This document shows, piece by piece, positions 1 to 8,592 of a stretch of 64,000 nucleotides of DNA. Every line of letters starts with the position of its first letter. Within the stretch, counting starts at the first letter, position 1. The notes under the pieces are model-generated. The model saw nothing but the letters and a program-made list of their open reading frames with translations. It searched no databases and was not told the origin of the DNA. This stretch comes from JAXMDS01 sp043777815 (GTDB taxonomy: Bacteria > Pseudomonadota > Alphaproteobacteria > Rickettsiales > Rickettsiaceae), in contig JAYWHH010000009.1 in assembly GCA_043777815.1 (NCBI GenBank), positions 124,001 to 188,000 of the forward strand, given 5' to 3'. A program made the position numbers and the translations under genes.

Positions 1-766
1 AGTTGTGCTTATGTGGATCTGGCAAACGCTACAAGCATTGTCATGGAAAAGATTTTTAGATACTGTTTTAGTTTTATTACTTTCACGAGAAAGATTTTTA
101 GTTAGTAGAAATTGTTCTGTCAAAGAGATTTTGATTCCTGGGTATAGTCTTCAAAAAAAAATATCTGAAGCTGTATTAGGTTTCAAAAGTTGTATTACGT
201 TTCAAAAAACAAATGTATATGATGAGAGTATATAAAAAGAAATCTAGATAAACTTAACTACTTATCTGAAGCTGTATTAGGTTTCAAAAAACAAATGTAT
301 GTGATAAAAAAGCAGTCTAGATAAACTTAACTACTTATCTGAAGCTGTATTAGGTTTCAAAAGCTGTATTGGGTTTCAAACAACAAATGTATATGATGAG
401 AGTATATAAAAAGCAATCTAGATAGACTTATCTACTTTAATATGCATCAAGTAGTAGTACATTGTTGATACGCAATAGACTTATTTGATATGTTTTAATG
501 AATAAATTCTGGTACTCAATAGAAGAATTAATTCTATTTTTGCTACAAGCCAAAGTCTTTTGACTCTTAACATTTATGCTAAATTTTGCTTAATTTTTTA
601 TTTACTATCAAGATTCATATCAATTTAACTTGAATGTTGTATGAAATTTTAGGTTATTTATTGTATGAAGCTTATACGATATATAACGTAAATATAAATT
701 TTTTAATAAGACAAAAGAAAATATATCCGCTATACAACAAACAAGTTTTTTTGTTTAATTTAAGAA
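1..766. repeat. Gene-free stretch with about three tandem repeat units (159-440)
   Basis: No convincing gene lies here. From about 159 to 440 a unit that begins ATCTGAAGCTGTATTAGGTT recurs three times (near 159, 262 and 338), each time followed by a variant of CAAATGTATATGATGAGAG and AAATCTAGATAAACTTA. The units differ by small deletions and substitutions, so they are partly decayed tandem duplications. They resemble the gene-end duplications seen elsewhere in this window, so the source may be the 3' end of a gene lying just left of position 1; a frame open from position 1 to a TAG near 105 would fit but I do not recognise its product. From 440 to 766 I see only AT-rich sequence. Confidence 0.7.
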
Positions 767-1258
767 TTAAACTTCTGCTTTATGTTCTATTTTTAAGATC
801 ATATATTTTTTACCACTATTTTCAATTTCTATTATATCATCTTGAATAAAACCTATCATAGCTTTGGCTAGAGGTGAGGATATTGAAATGAGATTTTGAT
901 TTATATTGGCTTCGTAATCTCCAACAAGCGTATATGCAATAATATTATTATTATTTACATTTTTTAAGGTTACTCTAGCGCCAAAACTTACTGAAAGTTC
1001 TGGATTATCAGATGAAGATTCTGGTCTATGACGTATTATTTCTGCCTTAGATTGTAAATGCTCCATATCTTTAATTCTTCCTTCTATAAAGGATTGTTTT
1101 TCCTTAGCTGTGCTATAATCAGCATTTTCAGACAGGTCTCCAAAATCTCTTGCTACCTGTATACTCTTGATAATATTAGGCCTTTCGACATTTTTAAGAT
1201 AATCTATCTCTTTCTCTAGTTTGGCGTAGCCTTTGGGTGTTATGGGAATGCGTTCCAT
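767..1258 (-). CDS. greA: Transcription elongation factor GreA
   Basis: GreA binds the secondary channel of RNA polymerase and stimulates cleavage of backtracked transcripts. The 163-residue length fits the family. The N-terminal coiled coil starts with the typical MERIPITPKGYAKLEKE and carries the acidic tip motif DFGDLSENADY with the Asp and Glu that coordinate the catalytic magnesium. The C-terminal FKBP-like domain is present (SFGARVTL, then SPLAKAMIG, where the usual form is SPLGKALIG). The ATG at 1258 is the natural start because it opens directly with the conserved N-terminus. The gene stands alone and diverges from the polyprenol-kinase-like gene, with 65 bases between their starts. 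Confident family identification. Confidence 0.97.
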   Translation of the reverse strand: MERIPITPKGYAKLEKEIDYLKNVERPNIIKSIQVARDFGDLSENADYSTAKEKQSFIEGRIKDMEHLQSKAEIIRHRPESSSDNPELSVSFGARVTLKNVNNNNIIAYTLVGDYEANINQNLISISSPLAKAMIGFIQDDIIEIENSGKKYMILKIEHKAEV

Positions 1259-1323
1259 ATTTTTATATTAAATTAGGATTAATATATAATTATGTCTATT
1301 ATACTCCGAATGTTGTGAATCTG

Positions 1324-1944
1324 ATGTGTGACTCCATAGAAATCAAAAGAAAATTCTTTCATACACTTAGTATAGTCATAATGATACCCTATTGTTATTT
1401 AAACTCCAAACAATATTATTACTTGTTGATTTTCTTGAGTGTTGCAATATGTCTCCTAGATGTTATGAGAACACTCAATCCTAGGTTTAGATATTTATGT
1501 CATAATGTCTTTGATGATGTATTGCGAGAGTCAGAAAAAAAGCAGGCTTTTTCTGGAATATCTTATATGATATTAGGTTTTCTTTTTTCTTATATCATTT
1601 CGGGACATAGCTCTCTATATATTACAAGTTGTTTGATTTTGATTTTTGCTGATCCCTTATCAGGCTTAGTAGGTTCAGTTTTAAGGACAAAAGGCTGGCG
1701 AATGTTATGTTTTTTTATAGCAGCCTGTATAATAAGTTTTAATATAAATGGTTATGAGTTTTATTTTTATAAAAATCAAATATTTGGTCAATACTCAAAT
1801 ATTACAGGTTTGTTGATCGCTTCTGGCATCACCACTTTGGCTGAAGGATATAATAGAACTCTCAGAGTAAATGATAATTTTTCTATACCTGTGGTATATT
1901 CTATTACAATTAAAATTTGGAATTATCTGCTACTGCAGTTCTAA
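1324..1944 (+). CDS. Polyprenol/diacylglycerol kinase-like membrane protein (SEC59/DGK1/VTE5 family)
   Basis: A 206-residue integral membrane protein made almost entirely of hydrophobic segments. It shows the layout of the CTP-dependent dolichol/phytol kinase group: an N-terminal RKFFHTLS motif, a central ADPLSGLVGS motif, and a late TLAEGYNRTL...NDNFSIP segment matching the family's conserved Glu and Asp region. Such enzymes phosphorylate a long-chain isoprenoid alcohol or a diacylglycerol, so a role in recycling lipid carriers is possible; the substrate cannot be read from the sequence. I chose the ATG at 1324 rather than the upstream TTG-type extension, which would run into greA and add residues not seen in the family. 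Family assignment is good, function is inferred. Confidence 0.75.
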   Translation: MCDSIEIKRKFFHTLSIVIMIPYCYLNSKQYYYLLIFLSVAICLLDVMRTLNPRFRYLCHNVFDDVLRESEKKQAFSGISYMILGFLFSYIISGHSSLYITSCLILIFADPLSGLVGSVLRTKGWRMLCFFIAACIISFNINGYEFYFYKNQIFGQYSNITGLLIASGITTLAEGYNRTLRVNDNFSIPVVYSITIKIWNYLLLQF

Positions 1945-2213
1945 AAAAATTCAATAAAAAAAATTCAATTAAGATAGTTTTAAATCTAAAAAAATAATCT
2001 CAGCATTAGACCTAAAATACTTAGATAGTAGAGATTAAATTCCTATTAAGATCAAAATAATTAGATATCAAGGATTAAATCCTAAAGATAAAGCTTTTTG
2101 ATAAATATCCTTAGTTTGTTTGTGGAAATTCATAAAAGTCCTTATATTTTCGGCAATTTTTTACATTATTTGTTGTGGAAATCCATAAAAGTCCTTATAT
2201 TTTCTGCAATTTT
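1945..2213. repeat. Decayed tandem copies of the 3' end of the GTA gp13-like gene
   Basis: Two copies of a unit of about 54 bases, near 2119-2172 and 2173-2222, each containing TGGAAAT(C/T)CATAAAAGTCC and CAATTTTTTACATTATT, line up with the end of the minus-strand gene at 2214 (2223-2281: GGTGGAAATCCACGAAAA... ACTTTTTACAGTT). The stop codon of the gene lies inside the second copy. Left of 2119 there are weaker short repeats built on TTAGATA and GATTAAAT. No gene is visible here. Confidence 0.75.
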
Positions 2214-3326
2214 TTACATTATTGGTGGAAATCCACGAAAATTATCAAAATTTTTATATTTTTGACAACTTTTTACAGTTTTATCACATCCCAAGCCTAT
2301 ATAGCTTAAATCGTCTATGTTTAAATTATTTGAATCAAAAGTATAAAAACTATAGAACTTGATTATTATATTTGAATCATCTAAAATCTTTTCTTTGTGT
2401 TTTTGATATATCGATTTAAAGATCATGGATTCTTTTAAATTTGCCTGATACTTGTTTTCAAGATTTATAGAATCAATAATCTCGTATGACCGAATTTTCG
2501 TTCTATTTGATAAATTTTGCCAAAAAAACAGCAATGACTCTATATTAAATATTTTATGAAAAACAGTATGCTTTATTTGCATTAAATCATTTGCCATAGA
2601 TTTGTTTAACAGCAAAGTTATTGAAGAGCCTTCAATTAATAAAATATTAGCTTCTAATGGCTTAGCTTTTTCCTTTAATCCGCATCTTACATCCCCAAAA
2701 TTAGCATTACATAAATCGCTGAATTGTTTAATTGGAACTGCGTGCAAAATATCAGAAAGAATTGATTTGGCTTTTATTTTGATAGAATCTTGATTTAGAA
2801 TTTGAACTTCATAACATTTAAATTTCTCAATATTCTCAAATTTAGCTTCAATGCTAGACGCAAATACACTACCTTCATGCATAAAAGTATGAACTAAAAT
2901 AATTTTGTCCAAAAATATTTCTGATATAGTTTTTGAATTTGAATTATTATTCTTATAACTGTCAATATTTTCTAAGACATGAAAATGTTCTGGTTGATAT
3001 ATATCACCTGTTGCAGCATCGATATTTAGATCTTTATCATCGATATTTAGATCTTTACCTTCATTTAGAGCTTTATTCTCAAGATAAAGATTTTTTTCTA
3101 GATCATTGTTTAAATTATCTAAAGATTTGGTATCAGTATATTTAATTAGGCCATTTAAATCAAAAATACATTCTAAATAACTAGAATAATCAGCGAAATC
3201 ATTAAAATGAAAACTTTTACAAATACTGAAATACTCTAAGTTATTAATTAATACATTTTTAGGAAAAGTTGTTACTCTAAATATTTTAGAGTGAACTTTG
3301 ATTTCAAAAGTGAAATACTTTGACAT
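2214..3326 (-). CDS. GTA gp13-like phage tail protein (DUF2163 / BR0599 family)
   Basis: 370 residues. The diagnostic parts are in the C-terminal half: a CNANFGDVRCGL motif near residue 210, matching the conserved C-x-x-x-(L/F)-G-D-x-R-C-G signature of the BR0599 family, and a C-terminus GCDKTVKSCQKY...FDNFRGFPPIM that closely follows the end of gene transfer agent gp13 (GCDK..TC...F.N..NFRGFP.IP). These proteins form part of the baseplate/hub of GTA and lambda-like siphophage tails. The N-terminal half contains an insertion of asparagine- and aspartate-rich repeats (DLNIDDKDLNIDAA) not expected in the family. It follows the 207-residue gene after only three bases, so the two are co-transcribed. 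Family call is firm; whether the particle is still made is unknown. Confidence 0.85.
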   Translation of the reverse strand: MSKYFTFEIKVHSKIFRVTTFPKNVLINNLEYFSICKSFHFNDFADYSSYLECIFDLNGLIKYTDTKSLDNLNNDLEKNLYLENKALNEGKDLNIDDKDLNIDAATGDIYQPEHFHVLENIDSYKNNNSNSKTISEIFLDKIILVHTFMHEGSVFASSIEAKFENIEKFKCYEVQILNQDSIKIKAKSILSDILHAVPIKQFSDLCNANFGDVRCGLKEKAKPLEANILLIEGSSITLLLNKSMANDLMQIKHTVFHKIFNIESLLFFWQNLSNRTKIRSYEIIDSINLENKYQANLKESMIFKSIYQKHKEKILDDSNIIIKFYSFYTFDSNNLNIDDLSYIGLGCDKTVKSCQKYKNFDNFRGFPPIM

Positions 3327-3329
3327 AAT

Positions 3330-3953
3330 TTAGTTATTTTTAATTTTACTAGTATTAAACTCGATCATACTAAAAGGTTCTAAAATTTGTAATTTAGACT
3401 CTGATGATAAAGATGAAAGAGAAAAAGGGTGAACAATTTCATTATTTTTTAGTTCAAGTTGACAAATAATACAATAGGTATATTTGATACGTACTTTATT
3501 TAATAAAGTATTTTTACAATTGATCTTTAGATCATGCTCATTAGTGTGATATTCTATATCAAGCTCACTATCAGATTCACTGCAAATTTTTAATACATTA
3601 ATCTTAACCATATTATCGCTAATAGATTCAATAAATTGAAGTAGGCTAAAAGTTTTATTTTCATCTAAATCAATTATCATTTCATATTCGCCCGGCATTT
3701 TGATCTTGACTAATAATTTTTCTTTCAAAACTCTATAGTACCATTCCATAACCTCTTTATATTGTTTTTGATATAGAAATGTAGAATTTTCTACATAACA
3801 TCTATAAAAAGTAAAAACATTTTTATCGTAGTAAATCATTTCTGAAGACTTATTTTCATATATTCCATGATTCATTTGAGATATAAGTTTTATCGTTAAA
3901 TAAGGCTCCAAAACAGGAGGTAAACTAATTAAATTAATAGCAAAAAAAGACAT
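3330..3953 (-). CDS. Probable diverged GTA gp12-like tail protein (DUF2460-like)
   Basis: 207 residues, not recognised with confidence by sequence. In alphaproteobacterial GTA clusters the gene directly before gp13 is gp12 (DUF2460), about 210 residues, so position and length both fit. The pattern also loosely fits: a tyrosine/asparagine-rich N-terminal half followed by a segment where a helix (KEVMEWYYRVLKEKL) would correspond to the family's conserved helix, and a C-terminal strand region ending ILEPFSMIEF where gp12 ends with a proline-hydrophobic-Glu pattern. Translation is coupled tightly to gp13 (three-base gap) and the upstream 146-residue gene ends 14 bases before. No membrane segment is seen. 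Function is inferred from context. Confidence 0.45.
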   Translation of the reverse strand: MSFFAINLISLPPVLEPYLTIKLISQMNHGIYENKSSEMIYYDKNVFTFYRCYVENSTFLYQKQYKEVMEWYYRVLKEKLLVKIKMPGEYEMIIDLDENKTFSLLQFIESISDNMVKINVLKICSESDSELDIEYHTNEHDLKINCKNTLLNKVRIKYTYCIICQLELKNNEIVHPFSLSSLSSESKLQILEPFSMIEFNTSKIKNN

Positions 3954-3967
3954 AATAAGATATTTGA

Positions 3968-4408
3968 TTAAGATTTGAATGTTTGAATTACAGCATCAAA
4001 AATCATAGTCGTTTTGAACTCTGTAGTAGCGGTCATGGTACGATTTTTAACCTCTGAACATGTCTCCAATGATTTACATTTTAATTGTAAAACTAACGAT
4101 GGATTTTGATCATCAGTAGTCTGAATAAGTTTTTGAAATGCATCTAAAAATAAATCCATTTCTGAAGTGGGCATTGTTTCCTTTAATTCTATTAATAATG
4201 TAATTCTAAAACAGTCATGAGGTAATTTAGTGGCTTCATCTTTATCATTATTCACATAACTAAACTTTGTTGAGCCTTTGTAATAAGTTAAGCTTTTGGG
4301 ATCTTGATCCCCCCAGGTCATTTCTTGTACCCTGGCACATAAATTGGATAAATGATTTAAATTTTTAATTTTTCGTATATTATTTTGAATATTCATTCTA
4401 GTGCCCAT
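3968..4408 (-). CDS. Small protein of the phage-tail module, possibly DUF3168-like
   Basis: 146 residues from the ATG at 4408. A longer frame opens at 4513, but its first 35 codons lie in a tandem repeat and a good promoter (TTAATG, 17 bases, TATAAT at 4450-4422) sits between the two starts, so the shorter form is preferred. It is first of three closely spaced minus-strand genes ending in the gp13-like gene. The arrangement LPHDCFRITLLIEL followed by a helix (FLDAFQKLIQ) and a strand-rich tail (TATTEFKTTMIFDAVIQ) resembles the DUF3168 (GTA gp8) pattern of a short tail-completion protein, but identity is weak. Treat the family as a suggestion only. Confidence 0.4.
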   Translation of the reverse strand: MGTRMNIQNNIRKIKNLNHLSNLCARVQEMTWGDQDPKSLTYYKGSTKFSYVNNDKDEATKLPHDCFRITLLIELKETMPTSEMDLFLDAFQKLIQTTDDQNPSLVLQLKCKSLETCSEVKNRTMTATTEFKTTMIFDAVIQTFKS

Positions 4409-4421
4409 TTTATAAATGAGT

Positions 4422-4450
4422 ATTATACCCAATAAAATATTGCTCATTAA
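4422..4450 (-). promoter_or_regulatory. Probable promoter of the phage-tail module
   Basis: On the minus strand TTAATG (4450-4445), a 17-base spacer and a perfect TATAAT (4427-4422). The predicted transcript would begin about 4415, a few bases before the ATG at 4408, so the message would be nearly leaderless. It decides the start of the first gene of the module. Confidence 0.5.
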
Positions 4451-4476
4451 GCATTGTGAATAATAATGCTTATAAT

Positions 4477-4570
4477 CAAGTCTAAGGCTTTTTATGAGAG
4501 TTGCGCTAATCAAATCTAAGGCTTTTTATGAGAGTTGCGTTAATCAAGACTAGGACTTTTAATAAAAAAG
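4477..4570. repeat. Three tandem units of about 34 bases upstream of the tail module
   Basis: The unit AATCAAGTCTAAGGCTTTTT followed by ATGAGAGTTGCG is present twice almost intact (about 4477-4507 and 4508-4542) and once decayed (4543-4570). It lies between the 737-residue gene and the tail module, immediately upstream of the preferred promoter. Confidence 0.8.
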
Positions 4571-4579
4571 TGATTTTCT

Positions 4580-6793
4580 CTAAAATGAAATGGCGTAATT
4601 GCCAAATGCTTTACTAATATTCATCGCTAAAGGCTCAGGTTTTTTAACTTTACCAGGCTCTGGCTTAATAACAAGTTTTTGAGCTTGATCGATTAAGTCA
4701 AATGGACCTTTAACTTTTTCTACAACGCCTGCCATTGATTCCGCAACTTTGGATATGCTTGCTGCTATGTCAGGCATTAAATCTTTCATAAATACAATAT
4801 GTAATTCTTGTTTAGCTTCATTCATTGATTTTTTTATTTCTTCAAATTTAGTTTGAAAATTATTTAAGGCTGGGTCTTGGCGATCTTCAGATTTCCAAAA
4901 ATTCCTTGACAAAGAAAGCATTTGTTTTTTATATTCTTTCATCTTTAATTCAAATTTTTCTAATGCTTTTTGCGTTAATATTTTATCATCTTGTTCTCCA
5001 AAAAACGGTTTATTTATTGCTAACATTTTAGCTAAAATAGGGTTAAATTTTGCATTGTCCCATATTTCTGAATAAACTTTTTTTATATCCTTAACTATTT
5101 CCCCCTGTAAAGAGCTTCGCACTTGATCCGGTTCATGGCTTCCAATATTTTTATCTTCATCTATAGCAGATTTTGTATCTTGTAACTTTATATCTTTTTC
5201 ACTTGGGGCATTTTGAATTTGATTCCAAATTTGATCTAATGACTTACTAGTTTTTTGGTGTTCTATCTTATATTTTACTATAAAAGCTAGCTTTATTCCA
5301 GACTGCACTATTCCATATAAAATAGAAAATGGCATAAGAGCTAATTTTTTAATTGTTTCAAAAATAGTGCCAAAAAGAGAAAGTGCGTTGTCTGCCTCCA
5401 ATACATTTTTATTAAGAGTTTGAAACTTTTCATCATTTAACATTATCCCAACAATTACTTCGTTTGGAATATTTTTATAATCCGTTTCTCCGCACTTCTC
5501 TAAAGCTTTTTTTAGTGATAGTTTATTTAAATTAGACGCTCCAGTTTTCAGTCTATCTGGTATGGGGTCTTTAAAGCCCTCATTTTCCAATTGTTTCAAT
5601 AGCGCTTCACATTTATTTTTAGCTATTGAGTCATTATTATGCACTATATCATGCACAGCTTTATTGGAATAAACCTTTATTTCGTCACTTAAAACTTGAA
5701 GCTTAGATTTATCTAATAAGTATTTTTTAATAGGCGCTATTAAAGGATCTAATGTGGATGACAAAAATTGTTTAGTTAAGGTTTTAATTATAGAAAAGAT
5801 TGGACTGTTAGGGTCATATATTTTCGCAGTTTCATCATTTTGTTTTGAGATTTTTAAATCAAGCTCTATTTGTTTAAGATTTAATTTTTCTAAATTAAGT
5901 GCTACTTTTTGGGTAAAATAGTTTTCAGGCCCAAGTTCTTCAAGAATGCTAGAGTTAGCTTCGGCAAGAGATTTACTAAACAAAATTGTTTTGACGGCTT
6001 TTTCTTTTATTTTTTTTGGGTGTAGATACGAGTCAAATGCTACTGATATTAAGTTAAATACATGAAGCAACTGCTTCCAAGTTTGAGACCTTAGTAATGT
6101 CACCGATGTAATTAAAATCACAATTGGCATACGACGACTTTGTTTCTTCATTTCATTTAGTAATAGTGTGTAATTTTCCACGTCTTTCTTTTCTTCAGAA
6201 CTCAAATCTTCCATATCAAGCAATCCTGATTGAAAACGTTCAACATGTGGTTTTTGGAACAATGTATCAAGACGAATTTTAAGAGATTTTAGATTAGATG
6301 TTAATGAAACTAATGGCTTGAAACTTGCATACAAAGCCTGTTGTAAAACTTCTTCTGCATTTCTATTAAATGCATCTATGGCAGTAGAAATTTGCTCCTG
6401 ATCTCCAGTAAAAATTTGACGAACCCTCTCTAGTGCTGCGCGCTGCTTAGAAGCTACTAGTTCTTCACCCTGGATTACATTTTCATCTAATATTAAAAGT
6501 GCTTTTTCTGCTATTTTTAATAATCCAATATCAATCTGCTTGCCTAAGCTGCTAGCCAATTGATTAGTCTTGTTGACTAAACTACTAGCTAGTTGATTAG
6601 TTTTATTGAATAAGCTACTACCTAAACTTTCATTAGCAGGAGCTGCTCCAAGACCAAGATCAATGTCACTGATGTCAGCTTGTTCATCACTAAGATCACT
6701 GATGTCAGCTTGTTCATCACTAAGATCACTGATGTCGCTTTGTGCATCAATGAGATCACTTATGTCGTTTTGTTCATCTTCTAAGTAAAACAT
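4580..6793 (-). CDS. Unrecognised 737-residue helical protein with acidic N-terminal repeats
   Basis: I do not recognise a family. The N-terminus (residues 8-47) is a tandem acidic repeat built on DISDLSDEQA, produced by a 30-base direct repeat near 6674-6770; after it come two copies of an NKTNQLASSL block (residues 63-82). The rest is rich in Lys, Glu, Gln and Leu and predicted mostly helical with coiled-coil character. Around residues 470-500 there is a hydrophobic stretch (LALMPFSILYGIVQSGIKLAFIV) that could insert in or touch a membrane. No signal peptide. It is the third of three consecutive unknown minus-strand genes and lies just before the phage-tail module; a tape-measure protein or a secreted effector are both possible, and neither is shown. 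Confidence 0.75.
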   Translation of the reverse strand: MFYLEDEQNDISDLIDAQSDISDLSDEQADISDLSDEQADISDIDLGLGAAPANESLGSSLFNKTNQLASSLVNKTNQLASSLGKQIDIGLLKIAEKALLILDENVIQGEELVASKQRAALERVRQIFTGDQEQISTAIDAFNRNAEEVLQQALYASFKPLVSLTSNLKSLKIRLDTLFQKPHVERFQSGLLDMEDLSSEEKKDVENYTLLLNEMKKQSRRMPIVILITSVTLLRSQTWKQLLHVFNLISVAFDSYLHPKKIKEKAVKTILFSKSLAEANSSILEELGPENYFTQKVALNLEKLNLKQIELDLKISKQNDETAKIYDPNSPIFSIIKTLTKQFLSSTLDPLIAPIKKYLLDKSKLQVLSDEIKVYSNKAVHDIVHNNDSIAKNKCEALLKQLENEGFKDPIPDRLKTGASNLNKLSLKKALEKCGETDYKNIPNEVIVGIMLNDEKFQTLNKNVLEADNALSLFGTIFETIKKLALMPFSILYGIVQSGIKLAFIVKYKIEHQKTSKSLDQIWNQIQNAPSEKDIKLQDTKSAIDEDKNIGSHEPDQVRSSLQGEIVKDIKKVYSEIWDNAKFNPILAKMLAINKPFFGEQDDKILTQKALEKFELKMKEYKKQMLSLSRNFWKSEDRQDPALNNFQTKFEEIKKSMNEAKQELHIVFMKDLMPDIAASISKVAESMAGVVEKVKGPFDLIDQAQKLVIKPEPGKVKKPEPLAMNISKAFGNYAISF

Positions 6794-6867
6794 ATTCGTT
6801 TAATTTTTATAATTAAGTGTGTTGAGATGTGAGTCCATAATAAGAAATTTGATATAAATAAAAACTT

Positions 6868-7449
6868 TTATCTAACTCTTTCTTGATCTTTAGATAAAAT
6901 TGTAGTATCTACCGCTTTTGGAATAAGTTTTAAATCTTTATATATTTGAGAAATAAATGAAACTGAGCCTTTTAGTATTGTCTCTATAATATTTTTTTTA
7001 TCTATCTTCACGTTGTTTATTGTTTCAGAAACCGCTGTGGCAACTCTAGATTTAGCATCTTTTATCCCTTGTAACACGGTGGTTAAATTATTAATCTCAT
7101 TTTTCAATTCTATAGGTATATTTTCTTCTATTTTGTCTCTAACTTCCAATGGAAGTTTTTTGTATACTTCTACTGCTTTTTTTGGCAATTTATCCAATAT
7201 TTCTTCTGCTTTTTCTGCAAACTTCTCAAGTTTTGTTGAAATCTTTTCTATGGTAGGTTGAGTAAATTCAACTAATGCAGTAAACATTTTCTCAAACCAT
7301 TTCATGAAATCTTGAAATCCAGTCATTATTATTTCAAAAGTTAATTTTTCTAATAACATTTCAATATCATCTGATTTTTTATCTGATACTTTTAGATTTT
7401 GTTTGACTAGAGATGATTCAGTTAATTGTGATTTATTAGTTGTTGTCAT
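6868..7449 (-). CDS. Unrecognised 193-residue helical protein
   Basis: No family recognised. The protein is Lys/Glu-rich and helical, with an amphipathic segment in the middle (KLEKFAEKAEEILDKLPK, around residues 72-90) followed by a second one (KLPLEVRDKIEENIPIEL). A modestly hydrophobic helix (FEIIMTGFQDFMKWFEKMF) sits near residue 35-55. There is no signal peptide. It lies between the 152- and 737-residue unknown genes on the same strand with gaps of 45 and 74 bases, so the three may be co-expressed. The middle region recalls apolipoprotein-like or phasin-like amphipathic helices, but only in composition. Confidence 0.65.
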   Translation of the reverse strand: MTTTNKSQLTESSLVKQNLKVSDKKSDDIEMLLEKLTFEIIMTGFQDFMKWFEKMFTALVEFTQPTIEKISTKLEKFAEKAEEILDKLPKKAVEVYKKLPLEVRDKIEENIPIELKNEINNLTTVLQGIKDAKSRVATAVSETINNVKIDKKNIIETILKGSVSFISQIYKDLKLIPKAVDTTILSKDQERVR

Positions 7450-7494
7450 ATGTTTATATATATTTATTATTATTTTGTTAAGATTAGTTTAAAA

Positions 7495-7953
7495 TTAATT
7501 TTTTAAAATTGAGTTTAGTAAGTCTAATTGCTTTAATTTATTTTCTAAATACATATCAGTTACCAAGTTTACAATATTCTCTATATGACCAATATCATAA
7601 TCTTCTTGGTCGATAGAAGATATCATTTCATCTACTAAAACAGATATCTGATCAAATTTACTGTTTGCGCTTTCGACCATTTCTTTAGGTTTAAAATCAC
7701 GCATAGCATTTTTTATTTTTTCTATTTGTGGCAATTTTTCTCTCTCTTGTGCATTACCCTTGCTGCTGATTTGGATCGATTTTTCAAGATCAGAAATCAT
7801 TTTTTCAAACTGATTTAAACCAGATAATAATTCTTGCTTTGCTGCTACTATGAATTTTTTAAATTTTATTTTAACATCTTCTTTATTTTGAGAATTGATT
7901 TGAAGATTTGTTAGATCTAAATCTAGATCATTAAGATTATTTGTTGTTTGCAT
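7495..7953 (-). CDS. Unrecognised 152-residue coiled-coil protein
   Basis: No family recognised. The sequence is acidic at the N-terminus (NNLNDLDLDLTNLQ) and helical throughout, with heptad-like spacing in FEKMISDLEKSIQ and a second helix DQISVLVDEMISSI. No membrane span, no signal peptide. It is the first gene of the trio of unknown minus-strand genes at 4.6-8.0 kb. The start at 7953 is the first ATG and is preceded only by AT-rich sequence with no Shine-Dalgarno. Confidence 0.6.
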   Translation of the reverse strand: MQTTNNLNDLDLDLTNLQINSQNKEDVKIKFKKFIVAAKQELLSGLNQFEKMISDLEKSIQISSKGNAQEREKLPQIEKIKNAMRDFKPKEMVESANSKFDQISVLVDEMISSIDQEDYDIGHIENIVNLVTDMYLENKLKQLDLLNSILKN

Positions 7954-8186
7954 ATAATATATGTAATTAAATACATTTATATTATGTAATAAATATTATA
8001 ATTTTATAAGTAAATAATTTGCCTATTAAAAAAAATTAATTTTTTGTGTAAAAGTTTCCTCAACACATTAAGATTTTATGGCAAAATTATCTCAATAAAT
8101 AACTTATATATAGTTTTTAAACATGTATAGAATATATATAAATCGAGAAAGATATCATCAATATCTTTATATCATCTCAAAACTGT

Positions 8187-8531
8187 TTAATTTATTTTGA
8201 ATTTTTCTCTAATCATATCAGAGAAAGCTTCTTCGTTAGGAAGTCCAACCATTTTATGAACCAATTTTCCTTCTTTGAAAAACATGATTGTAGGAAGGGT
8301 TTGCACTTCAAAGGTCTGTGCTAAGTCTTGATTTTCATCAATATTTACTTTTGCAAATGATACATTGGACAAAAATTTCTCAGCCAATGAATCTAATATA
8401 GGCGTTAACATTCTACAAGGACCACACCAAGGAGCCCAAAAGTCCACCACAGTAAATTTATTATTCTCGATATCTTTAAAGTCATTATTTTTGATTTCTA
8501 TAACTTTAGATTCGGATAGGGTCAAGCTCAT
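8187..8531 (-). CDS. trxA: Thioredoxin
   Basis: 114 residues from the ATG at 8531. The active site WCGPC is at residues 35-39 (Cys36, Cys39) in the context VVDFWAPWCGPCRML, the cis-proline motif is TLPT, and the end KMVG...F fits the family. Thioredoxin reduces cytoplasmic disulfides such as those of ribonucleotide reductase. I preferred 8531 to an upstream ATG at 8558 because a TATAAT box lies only four bases before the upstream ATG, so the message would start near it, and because the shorter form has the usual length. Monocistronic by appearance. Confidence 0.97.
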   Translation of the reverse strand: MSLTLSESKVIEIKNNDFKDIENNKFTVVDFWAPWCGPCRMLTPILDSLAEKFLSNVSFAKVNIDENQDLAQTFEVQTLPTIMFFKEGKLVHKMVGLPNEEAFSDMIREKFKIN

Positions 8532-8561
8532 ATTTGAAATTAATTTAAGTAAAAACATAAC

Positions 8562-8592
8562 ATTATACTACATCCCAATAATAACAAACAAC
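8562..8592 (-). promoter_or_regulatory. Probable trxA promoter
   Basis: On the minus strand TATAAT at 8567-8562. The best -35-like element is TTGTTT at 8592-8587, with a long 19-base spacer. The transcript would start near 8555, giving a leader of about 24 bases to the ATG at 8531. Confidence 0.4.

Noticed and set aside
5..235. Open frame of 76 codons at the left edge
   Set aside because: It runs through the repeat unit, has no recognisable protein pattern and another frame is equally open; treated as non-coding or the tail of a gene outside the window.
634..849. Open frame of 71 codons overlapping the end of greA
   Set aside because: It is AT-driven, overlaps greA on the opposite strand and has no family resemblance.
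4409..4513. 35-codon N-terminal extension of the first tail-module gene
   Set aside because: The extension lies in a tandem repeat and a TATAAT box sits between it and the downstream ATG.
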